From contig JACHMT010000007.1 of NCBI GenBank assembly GCA_014208095.1, positions 310,001 to 374,000 on the forward strand: a stretch of DNA of 64,000 nt. The letters are read 5' to 3'. This DNA comes from Actinospineispora eucalypti (lineage in GTDB: Bacteria; Actinomycetota; Actinomycetes; Mycobacteriales; Pseudonocardiaceae). The notes below the pieces were generated by a model. It was not told where the DNA came from, searched no databases, and saw only the letters and a list, made by a program, of their open reading frames with translations. The translations under genes and the position numbers were made by a program. Shown here piece after piece: positions 15,441 through 23,476 of this stretch. Each line of letters starts with the position of its first letter. Position 1 is the first letter of the stretch.

Positions 15441-15543
15441 AGCCGCACATCCTGCCAAACCGTTCTTGACACCGGCGCGCCGAACCGGGCATCGTGATAA
15501 CCACAATCTGATGACAGGTGTCCTCAGTAAGGGAGGCTGTTCG

Positions 15544-16770
15544 GTGTCATCTCCGGAGCCGGCGCTGCTGCCGCACCCCGAGTTCCTCACCGAGGCGCCG
15601 TACACGGGTTATCTGCGCAAGTTCGCCACCGGCGACATCCGGGCCACCCAGGAACAGGTGGACCGGTTCCGCGAGTTCGCGCACGTGGGCGACCCGCTGG
15701 CCGACGCGGTGGTGGCGGCGATGCGCGAGCTGCCCGGCCGGCAAGGTCGCGAGCTGCTCGAACGCGCCATCGAGCGGGGCATCGACGCCGTCCCGGAGGC
15801 CCCCGAGGCGTTCCGCGCGTTCTTCGCCCAGGTGGACGACATCCCGTTCTGGCTGGACATGGACCAGGTGGAGCTGGGCGCCCGGACCTGCCGGCGCAGC
15901 GGCATGCTCGGCCTGTACGCGCTGCAGGGGTTGGCGCTCATGGGCGGCTACCTGGCGTCGCGCCCCGGCAAGACGCTGGTGGCCACCGGGAACCTGCGCT
16001 CCGCCGCGCCGCGCCGGCTGATCGAGACGGCCAGCTGGTGGGTGGACATCACCGAGGCCGGGGCGCTGAACCGGTTCGGCACCGGCTTCAAGAACACCAT
16101 CCGGGTCCGGGTCATGCACGCCCAGGTGCGGGCGGCCATGCGGCGCCGCCCGGACTGGGACTACGCCGCCTGGGACCTGCCGGTCAACCAGGTGCAGACG
16201 GTCGGCACGCTGACCCTGTTCTCCCTGGCCTTCCTGGTCGGCACGCACGCGCTGGGCGTACGGCACACCACCCGGGAGCGGGAGGCCGTGGTGCACCTGT
16301 GGCGCTACGTCGGCCACCTGCAGGGCATCGTGCCCGAGATACTGCCCACCACCGAGGCGGACACCTGGCGGGTGTTCTGGCTGGAGGCGGTCACCGAGTT
16401 CATCCCCGACGAGGACTCGCTGCGGCTGGCCAGGGCGCTGGCCGAGACCTTCACCCCGAACGGGGAGTACCCGATACCCAAGGCGGTGAACTGGGCGTTC
16501 TCCAACTACTTCGGCTCGTACAGCCGGATGGTGCTGGGCCGGCGCAACGCGGACTTCCTGGAGCTGCCGAACTCCCGGCTGTTCCAGGCCGCCGTGCTGG
16601 CCACCTCGTTCAGCGTGCAGGCCCTGGAGCTGGCCCGGCGGGTGCTCCCCGGGGCCACCGAGCTGAGCGACCGGGTGGGCGGCGGCACCCGGCGCTGGCT
16701 GCTGCAACGGGCGATCCGCGAGCTGGGCGCCGACGTCGGCTACCAGACACACGAACGCCGAGCGGCCTGA
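15544..16770 (+). CDS. Oxygenase MpaB family protein (DUF2236)
   Basis: Encodes 408 residues of the all-helical latex-clearing-protein/MpaB-like fold. It includes GYLRKFATGDIRATQ near the start, FGTGFKNTIRVRVMHAQVRA with candidate haem-coordinating His, WDLPVNQVQTVGTLTLFSL and TREREAVVHLWRYVGHLQGI. Such proteins are haem-dependent oxygenases in known cases. The substrate here is unknown. GGGAGG at 15531-15536 lies 7 nt before the GTG, supporting this start over an in-frame ATG at 15511. Followed after 12 nt by an MBL-fold hydrolase on the same strand, suggesting an operon. Confidence 0.8.
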   Translation: MSSPEPALLPHPEFLTEAPYTGYLRKFATGDIRATQEQVDRFREFAHVGDPLADAVVAAMRELPGRQGRELLERAIERGIDAVPEAPEAFRAFFAQVDDIPFWLDMDQVELGARTCRRSGMLGLYALQGLALMGGYLASRPGKTLVATGNLRSAAPRRLIETASWWVDITEAGALNRFGTGFKNTIRVRVMHAQVRAAMRRRPDWDYAAWDLPVNQVQTVGTLTLFSLAFLVGTHALGVRHTTREREAVVHLWRYVGHLQGIVPEILPTTEADTWRVFWLEAVTEFIPDEDSLRLARALAETFTPNGEYPIPKAVNWAFSNYFGSYSRMVLGRRNADFLELPNSRLFQAAVLATSFSVQALELARRVLPGATELSDRVGGGTRRWLLQRAIRELGADVGYQTHERRAA

Positions 16771-16782
16771 GAAGCTGGACGG

Positions 16783-17583
16783 GTGACCTCGAGGTGGGTG
16801 CGGCTGGGTGATGGGGTCTTCGCGCGCCGCTACGCGGAACTGGACCTGACCGTCGGGCTGGTCGTCGGCGAGCGGTTGGCGCTGGTCATCGACACCCGGG
16901 GCGACGAGGTGCAGGGCGCCGAGCTGGCCGGCGCGGTGCGGGAGAAGACCCGGCTGCCGCTCGCCGCGGCGCTCACCCACGCGCACTTCGACCACTGCTT
17001 CGGCACCGCGGCGTTCGGCCCCCTCCCGGTCTTCGCGCACCGGGCCTGCCCGTCCTGGCTGCGCGCCACCGCCGAGGCCCAGCGCGCCGAGTGGACCGAG
17101 TACTACCGCTCGACCGGTGACCAGGCCACCGCCGCCGCACTGGCCGACGCCCAGGTGGTGTTCCCGGACCATCCGGTGGACGAGTACGCGGAGCTGGACC
17201 TGGGCGGGCGGACCGTGCGCCTGGTCCACCCCGGCGCCGGGCACACCAACCACGACCTCGCGGTGTACGTGCCGGACGCGGACGTGCTGTTCGCCGGCGA
17301 CCTGGTGGAACAGGGTGCCCCGCCGGACTTCTCCGACGCCGACCCGCTGCGCTGGCCGGGCGCGGTGAGCGCGCTGCTCGAGCTTTCCCCCACCACCGTC
17401 GTGCCCGGGCACGGCTCGCCGGTGTCACCGGACTTCGTGGCCGCCCAGCGCGCCGAGCTGGCGTCGGTCGCCGAGCTGTGCCTGGCCGTGCGGGCCGGCG
17501 AGCTGGTTTCCGCCGAGGCCGAACGGCACGGCCCCTACCCGCCGGAGACCATCCGGGCGGCGCTGCTCGCGGTGACCCGCTGA
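16783..17583 (+). CDS. MBL-fold metallo-hydrolase
   Basis: Encodes 266 residues with the full metallo-beta-lactamase-fold zinc signature: THAHFDHCFG (HxHxDH, residues about 66-71), HPGAGHTNHDL (third metal His), DVLFAGDLVE (bridging Asp) and VVPGHGSPVS (last His). This places it with glyoxalase II/beta-lactamase-like hydrolases. The substrate is not determined, and most chromosomal members are housekeeping esterases, so no resistance role is implied. GTG start. Probably co-transcribed with the MpaB-type oxygenase gene upstream. Confidence 0.87.
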   Translation: MTSRWVRLGDGVFARRYAELDLTVGLVVGERLALVIDTRGDEVQGAELAGAVREKTRLPLAAALTHAHFDHCFGTAAFGPLPVFAHRACPSWLRATAEAQRAEWTEYYRSTGDQATAAALADAQVVFPDHPVDEYAELDLGGRTVRLVHPGAGHTNHDLAVYVPDADVLFAGDLVEQGAPPDFSDADPLRWPGAVSALLELSPTTVVPGHGSPVSPDFVAAQRAELASVAELCLAVRAGELVSAEAERHGPYPPETIRAALLAVTR

Positions 17584-17600
17584 GGTTTGCCCCGCCGGGC

Positions 17601-18008
17601 TCAGGCCGGCTCGGGGGCGGGCACGTTGGAGCGCACCCACTCGACGATCTCCTGGGTGGTCGCGCCCGGGGTGAACACCTTGGCCACGCCCATCTCGGTG
17701 AGCTTGGCGATGTCCGCCTCCGGCACGATGCCGCCGCCGAAGACCATCACGTCCTCCGCGTCCCGCTCCTTGAGCAGCTCGAGCACCCGGGGGAACAGGG
17801 TCATGTGCGCGCCGGACAGCACGGACAGCCCGACCACGTCGGCGTCCTCCTGGAGCGCGGTCTCCACGATCTGCTCCGGGGTCTGGTGCAGGCCGGTGTA
17901 GATGACCTCCATACCCGCGTCGCGCAGGGCACGGGCGACCACCTTGGCGCCCCGGTCGTGCCCGTCCAGGCCCGGCTTGGCCACCACGACCCGAATTCGC
18001 TCGGTCAC
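17601..18008 (-). CDS. Stand-alone cobalamin B12-binding domain protein
   Basis: Encodes 135 residues forming a single B12-binding Rossmann domain like the C-terminal domain of methylmalonyl-CoA mutase. PGLDGHDRGAKVVARAL contains the DxHxxG base-off cobalamin motif (His is the lower cobalt ligand), followed by VVGLSVLSGAHM and VMVFGGGIVPEADI. The size matches the small subunits of isobutyryl- or 2-hydroxyisobutyryl-CoA mutases (IcmB/HcmB), but no large-subunit gene is adjacent, so its partner must be encoded elsewhere. AAGGGAGG 8 nt before the GTG fixes the start. Confidence 0.88.
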   Translation of the reverse strand: MTERIRVVVAKPGLDGHDRGAKVVARALRDAGMEVIYTGLHQTPEQIVETALQEDADVVGLSVLSGAHMTLFPRVLELLKERDAEDVMVFGGGIVPEADIAKLTEMGVAKVFTPGATTQEIVEWVRSNVPAPEPA

Positions 18009-18169
18009 GGCCGATACCTCCCTTGCGCCCGGCCGCCTCGACACGCGGCCCACCCGGGGAGCTTAGAACGCGGCCCGCCCGGCCGCCTCCGGTCCGGGCC
18101 GATGTCACTCCCGAGCTGCCGAAATGCCACAAGGTGTACTGAATGAAAGTTTGACGTACCGTCGCGATT

Positions 18170-19102
18170 ATGTCCGAAGCGGAGGCGGGTGCGGCCGAAC
18201 CGGCCGCCAGCTCGCTGCTCGACGCCATGACCAGCACCGCCGGCTACGCCGTGCGCACGTTCGGCACCGCCGCCGGGTTACGCGGGCTGGCCGTGGAGAC
18301 CGCGTGGTGCACCGCGCACGCGGCGAGCTACCCGCTCGGCTTCTGGCGCGAGCACATCCGCCCGGCCGCGCGGCCCTACCGGACCGACGCGCTGTCCCCG
18401 GAGGAACGCGGCGACCTCACCGCCGACCTGGACGCGCCGACCGGCACGCCGATCCTGCTGGTCCACGGCTTCCTGGACAACCGCTCGGTGTTCGCCCCGC
18501 TGCGCCGCGCACTGCACAAGCGCGGTTTCGGCGTCACCCACGCGGTGAACCACAGCCTGTTCACCGGGGACGTCCGGGCCGCCGCCCGCGACCTGCGCCG
18601 ACATGTGGAGCGGCTGCGCGAGCGCACCGGGGCGGACCGGGTGCACGTGATCGGCCACTCGCTCGGCGGGCTGATCGCCCGCTACTTCGTGCAGCGTCTG
18701 GGCGGGGACGTCACGGTGGACAACCTGGTCACCCTGGGCACCCCGCACGGCGGCTCGGCCGCCGCCTACCTGCTGCCCACCCCGGTGACCCGGCAGGTAC
18801 TGCCCGGTTCCGAGCTGCTCGCCGAGCTGGCCGAGCCCGCGCCGCGCTGCCGGACCCGGTTCCTGGTCGCGTGGAGCCGGATGGACCAGCTGATCGTGCC
18901 CCAGACCAACGGCCGCCTGATCCACCCGGACCTGGACGTGCGCACCCTGGAGGTGCCCGACGTCGGCCACCTCTCGCTGGCCATCCACCCCCGGGTGGTG
19001 AGCTGGGTGGCCGGCTCGCTGGCCCGGCGGGACGACACGGCCACCCCCCTGGAACCCGAGGACGACATCGACCCCCGGCACCTGCGCCCGGTGGGCAGCT
19101 AG
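18170..19102 (+). CDS. Alpha/beta-hydrolase, lipase-like
   Basis: Encodes 310 residues. The alpha/beta-hydrolase core begins at about residue 97 with ILLVHGFLDN (oxyanion hole). The nucleophile elbow is VIGHSLGGLIARYF (Ser in GHSLGG), followed by VTLGTPHGGSAAAYL, which is characteristic of bacterial triacylglycerol lipases and of PGAP1-like hydrolases. The acid (SRMDQLIVPQ) and the base His (VPDVGHLSLA) are both visible. An N-terminal extension of about 90 residues has no clear signal peptide, so localisation is uncertain. The substrate is probably an ester of a lipid or long-chain acyl group. Confidence 0.85.
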   Translation: MSEAEAGAAEPAASSLLDAMTSTAGYAVRTFGTAAGLRGLAVETAWCTAHAASYPLGFWREHIRPAARPYRTDALSPEERGDLTADLDAPTGTPILLVHGFLDNRSVFAPLRRALHKRGFGVTHAVNHSLFTGDVRAAARDLRRHVERLRERTGADRVHVIGHSLGGLIARYFVQRLGGDVTVDNLVTLGTPHGGSAAAYLLPTPVTRQVLPGSELLAELAEPAPRCRTRFLVAWSRMDQLIVPQTNGRLIHPDLDVRTLEVPDVGHLSLAIHPRVVSWVAGSLARRDDTATPLEPEDDIDPRHLRPVGS

Positions 19103-19335
19103 TGTTCCGTGTCGGGGCACTAGCGCCCGCCCCGCCCCAAGCACCACAGCCGCAACGACACGCCGAAGACACGCCGAAGTTGGATTTGCGCCGGGTGTGC
19201 CCGGAGGACTAACGTCCGAGCGTCCGTATCACAGACCGGTTACGGGCGGTGACGCTCGAGTCGCCCCGAAACGACTCGAGTGGCTCCCCAAGCCGCACCC
19301 CGCGTATCCGGTCATGATGAGGAAAAAGGCAGGTC
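19103..19335 (+). promoter_or_regulatory. Leader of the M23 peptidase gene with a strong hairpin
   Basis: This 233-bp non-coding stretch before the M23 peptidase gene contains a perfect 9-bp stem: CTCGAGTCG (19255-19263) and CGACTCGAG (19272-19280) with an 8-nt loop. Cell-wall hydrolase genes of actinomycetes are often preceded by c-di-AMP riboswitches (ydaO type), but I could not match that consensus here. The function of the hairpin is open. Confidence 0.35.
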
Positions 19336-20232
19336 TTGGCGCTAGGCCGCTCCCCAAGCGGCGCCGAACCGGCCCTCGGTCGCCATCGCGACGGCGCTCC
19401 CCGCGTCAGTGGTGGTGCGCATCGGGGACACCACCGGGCTCCGGCGCCTGTGTCGCCGTGGCATGGACGGGTCGCAATCGCGGCCGTCGCCACCGGCGCG
19501 ACGGTGGCTGCCGGGCACAGCGTGTTCGAGCAGCAGCCGACGGTGGAGATCCGCAACGTCGGGCACACCGCGACCGGCGCGCTCATCCAGAGCTCGTCCG
19601 CCCCCGAGCTGCCCCGCCGGGCGCCCACCGCCGCCGCGACCGGCCACGCCGCCCGCGCCACCCCGGACCTGGCCGCCATGGACGACGACATGGACGTCGC
19701 CGACGTGGCCAGCCTGACCAAGGCGGTCAAGTACGGCGAGGAGCTGGCCAAGGACGCACTGAAGGTGCGCCAGGCGCTGGCCGACGGCGCGCCGGCCGCC
19801 TCCGTGTTCGACGGCGTGGAGTTCGTCAAGCCCTGCGTCGGCACCTTCACCTCGGGCTTCGGCGCCCGGTGGGGCACCACGCACTACGGGATCGACCTGG
19901 CCAACAAGATCGGAACACCGATCTACGCGGTGACCGACGGCATCGTGGTCGACTCGGGCCCGGCCTCCGGCTTCGGCCTCTGGGTGCGCGTGCTGCACCC
20001 GAGCGGCTTCACCAGCGTGTACGGCCACATCAACCGATCGCTGGTGCGGGAAGGCCAACGGGTCAAGGCCGGCCAGCAGATCGCCGAGATGGGCAACCGG
20101 GGCCAGTCCACCGGCCCGCACCTGCACCTGGAGATCTGGGACGCCCTCGGCCGCAAGATCAACCCCTTGGGCTGGCTGGCCACCCGAGGCATCCGCGTAA
20201 CCGGCACCGGCAACGGCCCCGCCCTCCACTAA
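19336..20232 (+). CDS. M23 family metallopeptidase (LysM-less endopeptidase)
   Basis: Encodes 298 residues. After a basic N-terminal tail there is a single membrane or signal segment (VAIAAVATGATVAAGHS, about residues 46-62). The C-terminal half is an M23 lysostaphin-like domain: HYGIDLANKIGTPIYAVTDG contains the H-x(3)-D zinc motif, and GPHLHLEIWD the HLH motif. It should cleave peptidoglycan cross-bridges or stems in the cell wall. TTG at 19336 follows AGGCAGG and gives the only N-terminus that includes the membrane segment and the upstream basic tail. It is followed by a 22-bp repeat array. Confidence 0.82.
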   Translation: MALGRSPSGAEPALGRHRDGAPRVSGGAHRGHHRAPAPVSPWHGRVAIAAVATGATVAAGHSVFEQQPTVEIRNVGHTATGALIQSSSAPELPRRAPTAAATGHAARATPDLAAMDDDMDVADVASLTKAVKYGEELAKDALKVRQALADGAPAASVFDGVEFVKPCVGTFTSGFGARWGTTHYGIDLANKIGTPIYAVTDGIVVDSGPASGFGLWVRVLHPSGFTSVYGHINRSLVREGQRVKAGQQIAEMGNRGQSTGPHLHLEIWDALGRKINPLGWLATRGIRVTGTGNGPALH

Positions 20233-20503
20233 CCCCGCCCCCACCCCTCCCCTCCCGCGAGTCGGGGATCCAGGTACGGCGAGTCGGGAATCTGGGTACA
20301 GGCCGCCGGAGGATTGGCCCCGTCTCCGATCATGGTCGCCGGCGGCCGGTGGTTCGCCGACATCTACTCGAGCGGGGCTCGATCATGGTGACGACCCCGC
20401 TGAGGTAGATCTCGACGCGCGGTGCGGCGGTGGACGCCCACCCGTACCTGGATCCCCGACTCGCCGTACCCAGATCCCCGACTCGCGGTGGGTGGGGGCC
20501 GGG
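20233..20503. repeat. 22-bp repeat array, inverted pair (locus A1)
   Basis: Two 22-bp units begin at 20258 and 20280 (CGAGTCGGGGATCCAGGTAC pattern). Two inverted units follow at about 20443-20486, with flanking C-rich and G-rich arms, making a large imperfect inverted repeat. The 140-bp centre holds a further stem (AGCGGGG against CCCCGCT). The array lies between the convergent M23 and pcrA genes. The same unit is repeated five times at 55986-56095. No coding potential is evident. Confidence 0.8.
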
Positions 20504-22900
20504 TTAGAGCTTTTGGAGGGGGACGCCGCCGATGAGCATCAGGCGGACGGTGCCGGAGCTGCCGAAGTCGATGGTTGCGTTGGCCCGGACGCCGGCGCCT
20601 TCCGTGGCGACCACGGTGCCCAGGCCGTACTTGTCGTGGGAGACCCTGTCGCCGACGGCCAGGGACAGCGTGGGAGCCGTGCTCGGCGCGGCGCCGGGGC
20701 GCCAGCTCCCCCGGTCGGAGGCGCCGCGCATGCCACCCCCGCCGCCTCCGCCGAAGCCGCCGCGCCGGCCGAAGCCGACCATGCCCACCGGGGCGGCGCG
20801 CTCCGGGGCCAGCCGCCGCCAGTCCAGCAGGTCGGCCGGGATCTCGTCCAGGAACCTCGACTGCGGGTTCGACGACGGCGTGCCGAACATCGACCGGACC
20901 ATCGCCCGGGACAGGTACAGCCGTTCCCGCGCGCGAGTGATGCCCACGTAGGCCAGGCGGCGTTCCTCCGCCAGCTCCTTGGTGTCGCCGAGCGCCCGCT
21001 GGTGCGGGAACACGCCGTCCTCCCAGCCGGTGCAGAACACCACCGGGAACTCCAGGCCCTTGGCGGTGTGCAGGGTCATCAGGGTGACCACGCCGTCCCC
21101 GCCGTCCGGGATGGAGTCGGCATCCGCCACCAGCGCCACCCGCTCCAGGAACGCGGCCAGCGAGCCGGGGATGGGCAGGCCCTGCTCCCGCGCCGCCTCC
21201 ACCGCGTCCGGGTCGGCGGCCGCGTCACCAGCGAACTCGCGCGCCACGGTGACCAGTTCGGCCAGGTTCTCCACGCGGGACTCGTCCTGCGGGTCCTCGC
21301 TCTCCTCCAGCTCGGCGGTGTAACCGGTGCGGGCCAGCACCGCCTCCAGCAGCTCGGCCACCGCTTCACCGTCGACGACCCGCGAGCGCAGCTCGTCCAT
21401 CAGGTCGACGAACCCGGTGATGGACCGCTGGGAACGGGTGGCCAGGGTCGGCACCTCCCCGGCGGCCGCCCGGCGCAGCGCGGTGGCGAACGAGATCCGG
21501 TGCTTCTCCGCGTACAGCGACACGGACTCCTCGGCCCGGTCGCCGATGCCCCGGCGCGGCACGTTCAGGATGCGCCGCAGGCTGACCGTGTCCTCCGGGT
21601 TGGAGAGCACCCGCAGGTAGGCCAGCGCGTCGCGCACCTCGCGCCGCTCGTAGAACCGCACCCCGCCGACGACCTTGTACGGCATCCCGACGCGCAGGAA
21701 CACGTCCTCGAACACTCGGGACTGCGAGTTGGTCCGGTAGAACACCGCGATGTCCGAGTTCTTCACCGAACCCGTGTCCACCAGCCGGTCGATCTCGCCG
21801 GCCACGAAGCTGGCCTCGTCGTGCTCGTTGTCCGCGACGTAGCCGACGATCTTCTCGCCGTCCCCGGCGTCCGACCACAGGCGCTTCTCCCGGCGGTCGG
21901 TGTTGCGGGCGATGACCCCGTTGGCGGCGGACAGGATGGTCTGGGTGGACCGGTAGTTCTGCTCGAGCAGGATGGTGCGGGCGTCCGGGTAGTCCCGCTC
22001 GAACTCGATGATGTTGCGGATGCTGGCACCCCGGAAGGCGTAGATCGACTGGTCCGCGTCGCCCACCACGCACAGCTCGGCCGGCTCCGGCCCGGGCCGC
22101 TCCGCATCCGGCGTGCCGTGCCCCACCAGCTCGCGGATCAGCATGTACTGCGCGTGGTTGGTGTCCTGGTACTCGTCGACCAGCACGTGCCGGAACCGCC
22201 GGTGGTAGTACTCGGCGACGTCCGGGAACGCCTGCATCATGTTCACCGTGGTCATGATCAGGTCGTCGAAGTCCAGCGCGTTGGCCTGCTTCAGCCGCGC
22301 CTGGTAGACGGTGAAGACCTCGGCCACCCGCCGCTCGTAGTCGTTGCCCGCGCGGTCGGCGGCATCGACCGCGTCCAGCAGCTCGTTCTTCAGGTTGGAG
22401 ATCTGCGCCGCCAGGCCGCGCGCCGGGTACCGCTTGGCGTCCAGGTCCAGGTCACGGGCCACCTGGGTGATCAGCCGGCGGGTGTCGTCGGCGTCGTAGA
22501 TGGAGAAGCTGGAGCCCAGACCGATCGTCTTCGCCTCCCGGCGAAGCACGCGCACGCACATGGAGTGGAAGGTGGACACCCACATCGCGGCGGACCGGCG
22601 ACCGACCAGCGCGGCCACCCGGTCGGCCATCTCCTTGGCCGCCTTGTTGGTGAACGTGATGGCCATGATCTGCCCGGGGTGCGCGTCCCGGGCGGCCAGC
22701 AGATAGGCGATCCGACGGGTGAGCACGCTGGTCTTCCCGGAGCCGGCGCCGGCCACGATGAGCAGGGGCGATCCGGCGTGCACCACCGCCTCGCGCTGCC
22801 GGTCGTTCAGCCCGCGCAGCAGCTCGTCCGGATCTCGGCGCCCACCCCGCGCGGGCGCGGTGTCGGACTTGGTTTGCGGGAGTTCGAACAACGCACTCAT
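20504..22900 (-). CDS. pcrA: ATP-dependent DNA helicase PcrA/UvrD1
   Basis: Encodes 798 residues of superfamily 1A helicase with all motifs visible: Q-motif LNDRQREAVVH, Walker A GAGSGKTSVLTRR, motif Ia ITFTNKAAKEMADRV, Walker B DEYQDTNHAQY, motif III VVGDADQSIYAFRGA, motif IV LEQNYRSTQTIL, motif V LMTLHTAKGLEFPVVF and motif VI VGITRARERLYLS. A Gly-rich linker leads to the C-terminal Tudor-like domain (GDRVSHDKYGLGTVVATEG) that binds RNA polymerase. It acts in nucleotide excision repair and replication restart. ATG 22900 (MSALFELP) gives the usual actinobacterial N-terminus. GTG 22912 is an alternative. Confidence 0.93.
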   Translation of the reverse strand: MSALFELPQTKSDTAPARGGRRDPDELLRGLNDRQREAVVHAGSPLLIVAGAGSGKTSVLTRRIAYLLAARDAHPGQIMAITFTNKAAKEMADRVAALVGRRSAAMWVSTFHSMCVRVLRREAKTIGLGSSFSIYDADDTRRLITQVARDLDLDAKRYPARGLAAQISNLKNELLDAVDAADRAGNDYERRVAEVFTVYQARLKQANALDFDDLIMTTVNMMQAFPDVAEYYHRRFRHVLVDEYQDTNHAQYMLIRELVGHGTPDAERPGPEPAELCVVGDADQSIYAFRGASIRNIIEFERDYPDARTILLEQNYRSTQTILSAANGVIARNTDRREKRLWSDAGDGEKIVGYVADNEHDEASFVAGEIDRLVDTGSVKNSDIAVFYRTNSQSRVFEDVFLRVGMPYKVVGGVRFYERREVRDALAYLRVLSNPEDTVSLRRILNVPRRGIGDRAEESVSLYAEKHRISFATALRRAAAGEVPTLATRSQRSITGFVDLMDELRSRVVDGEAVAELLEAVLARTGYTAELEESEDPQDESRVENLAELVTVAREFAGDAAADPDAVEAAREQGLPIPGSLAAFLERVALVADADSIPDGGDGVVTLMTLHTAKGLEFPVVFCTGWEDGVFPHQRALGDTKELAEERRLAYVGITRARERLYLSRAMVRSMFGTPSSNPQSRFLDEIPADLLDWRRLAPERAAPVGMVGFGRRGGFGGGGGGGMRGASDRGSWRPGAAPSTAPTLSLAVGDRVSHDKYGLGTVVATEGAGVRANATIDFGSSGTVRLMLIGGVPLQKL

Positions 22901-22946
22901 CGTGAGGGTCACGGTACCCGCTGTACTGGGACTCGCCTTGCGGTGG

Positions 22947-22980
22947 TTGTGGCGCTCGGCCGGTGTGAGAGAATGGCCCC
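22947..22980 (+). promoter_or_regulatory. Promoter of the chorismate mutase leader
   Basis: TTGTGG (22947-22952) and GAGAAT (22969-22974) are spaced 16 nt apart, preceded at the -10 by TGTGA resembling an extended -10. The predicted transcription start, 6-7 nt downstream, falls on the GTG of the leader peptide at 22981, so the leader mRNA is probably leaderless. Confidence 0.55.
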
Positions 22981-23052
22981 GTGCCAGCGGTTGTGTACAA
23001 CTTTAGCTACGGGTGCCGGACTTCGGTGCCCGTGGATCACGCTGCCGACTGA
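22981..23052 (+). CDS. Aromatic leader peptide (23 residues)
   Basis: A 23-codon ORF starting GTG at the predicted transcription start. It encodes PAVVYNFSYGCRTS and ends at TGA 23050-23052. The Tyr-Asn-Phe-Ser-Tyr cluster (codons 6, 8 and 10) is what one expects of a ribosome-stalling sensor for charged tRNA-Tyr and tRNA-Phe upstream of an aromatic-pathway gene. The Tyr/Phe codons end exactly where the first RNA hairpin begins, the classic attenuator geometry. No ribosome-binding site is needed if leaderless. Confidence 0.6.
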   Translation: MPAVVYNFSYGCRTSVPVDHAAD

Positions 23053-23109
23053 TACCTGACCAGCATCCACGTCGCCCCGGAGTCATCGGACCCGGGGCGC
23101 GGTGCTTTT
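23009..23109 (+). promoter_or_regulatory. Transcription attenuator: pause, antiterminator, terminator hairpins
   Basis: Hairpin 1: ACGGGTGCCG (23009-23018) pairs with CGGTGCCCGT (23024-23033) over 10 bp including two G-U pairs. Alternative: CGTGGAT (23031-23037) pairs with ATCCACG (23065-23071), and GGTG (23025-23028) can extend onto CGCC (23073-23076). Terminator: CGCCCCGG (23073-23080) pairs with CCGGGGCG (23092-23099), followed by TTTT at 23106-23109. A ribosome stalled on the Tyr/Phe codons would cover the 5' arm of hairpin 1, allow the alternative pairing, take CGCC from the terminator arm and permit read-through. Confidence 0.6.
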
Positions 23110-23155
23110 CCGCCCAGTCACGAGTCCGTGCTTCGGTGGCACCACAGGAGGAACC

Positions 23156-23467
23156 GTGACCAGCCCGACCCCCGACACACCGGCCCAGCCGGACATCGCG
23201 ATCGTCGACCCGACCGAGCCCGGCGCGGACATCGGCACGCTGCGCAAGGAGATCGACCACCTGGACGGCGAGATCCTGCGGCTGATCAAACGGCGCACCG
23301 AGGTCTCCCAGCGGATCGGGGCGATCCGCCGCGCCGAGGGCGGCCCGCGCATCGTCCTCAGCCGCGAGCAGGCGGTGCTGGCACGGTTCCGCGAGCTGGG
23401 GCCGGAGGGGCGTGAGCTGGGCATGATGCTGCTCCGCCTGGGCCGGGGGCGGCTCGGCCGCGCGTAG
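23156..23467 (+). CDS. Chorismate mutase (AroQ type)
   Basis: Encodes 103 residues. The helical AroQ domain spans about residues 25-95: IGTLRKEIDHLDGEILRLIKRRTEVSQRIG carries the catalytic Arg, Asp and Lys positions, and the remainder (IVLSREQAVLARFRELG) forms the second helix, resembling intracellular mycobacterial chorismate mutase, which needs DAHP synthase for full activity. It converts chorismate to prephenate, the branch point to Phe and Tyr. AGGAGGAACC immediately before the GTG is a near-perfect ribosome-binding site. Expression is probably set by the Tyr/Phe attenuator just upstream. Confidence 0.88.
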   Translation: MTSPTPDTPAQPDIAIVDPTEPGADIGTLRKEIDHLDGEILRLIKRRTEVSQRIGAIRRAEGGPRIVLSREQAVLARFRELGPEGRELGMMLLRLGRGRLGRA

Positions 23468-23476
23468 TCTTGGGGC

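Noticed and set aside
16783..17583. Beta-lactamase resistance gene
   Set aside because: Only the general MBL fold and zinc motif are visible; there is no signal peptide or class B-specific feature.
19103..19335. c-di-AMP riboswitch before the M23 peptidase
   Set aside because: A strong hairpin exists, but I could not align the conserved ydaO-type core; left as an unnamed leader structure.
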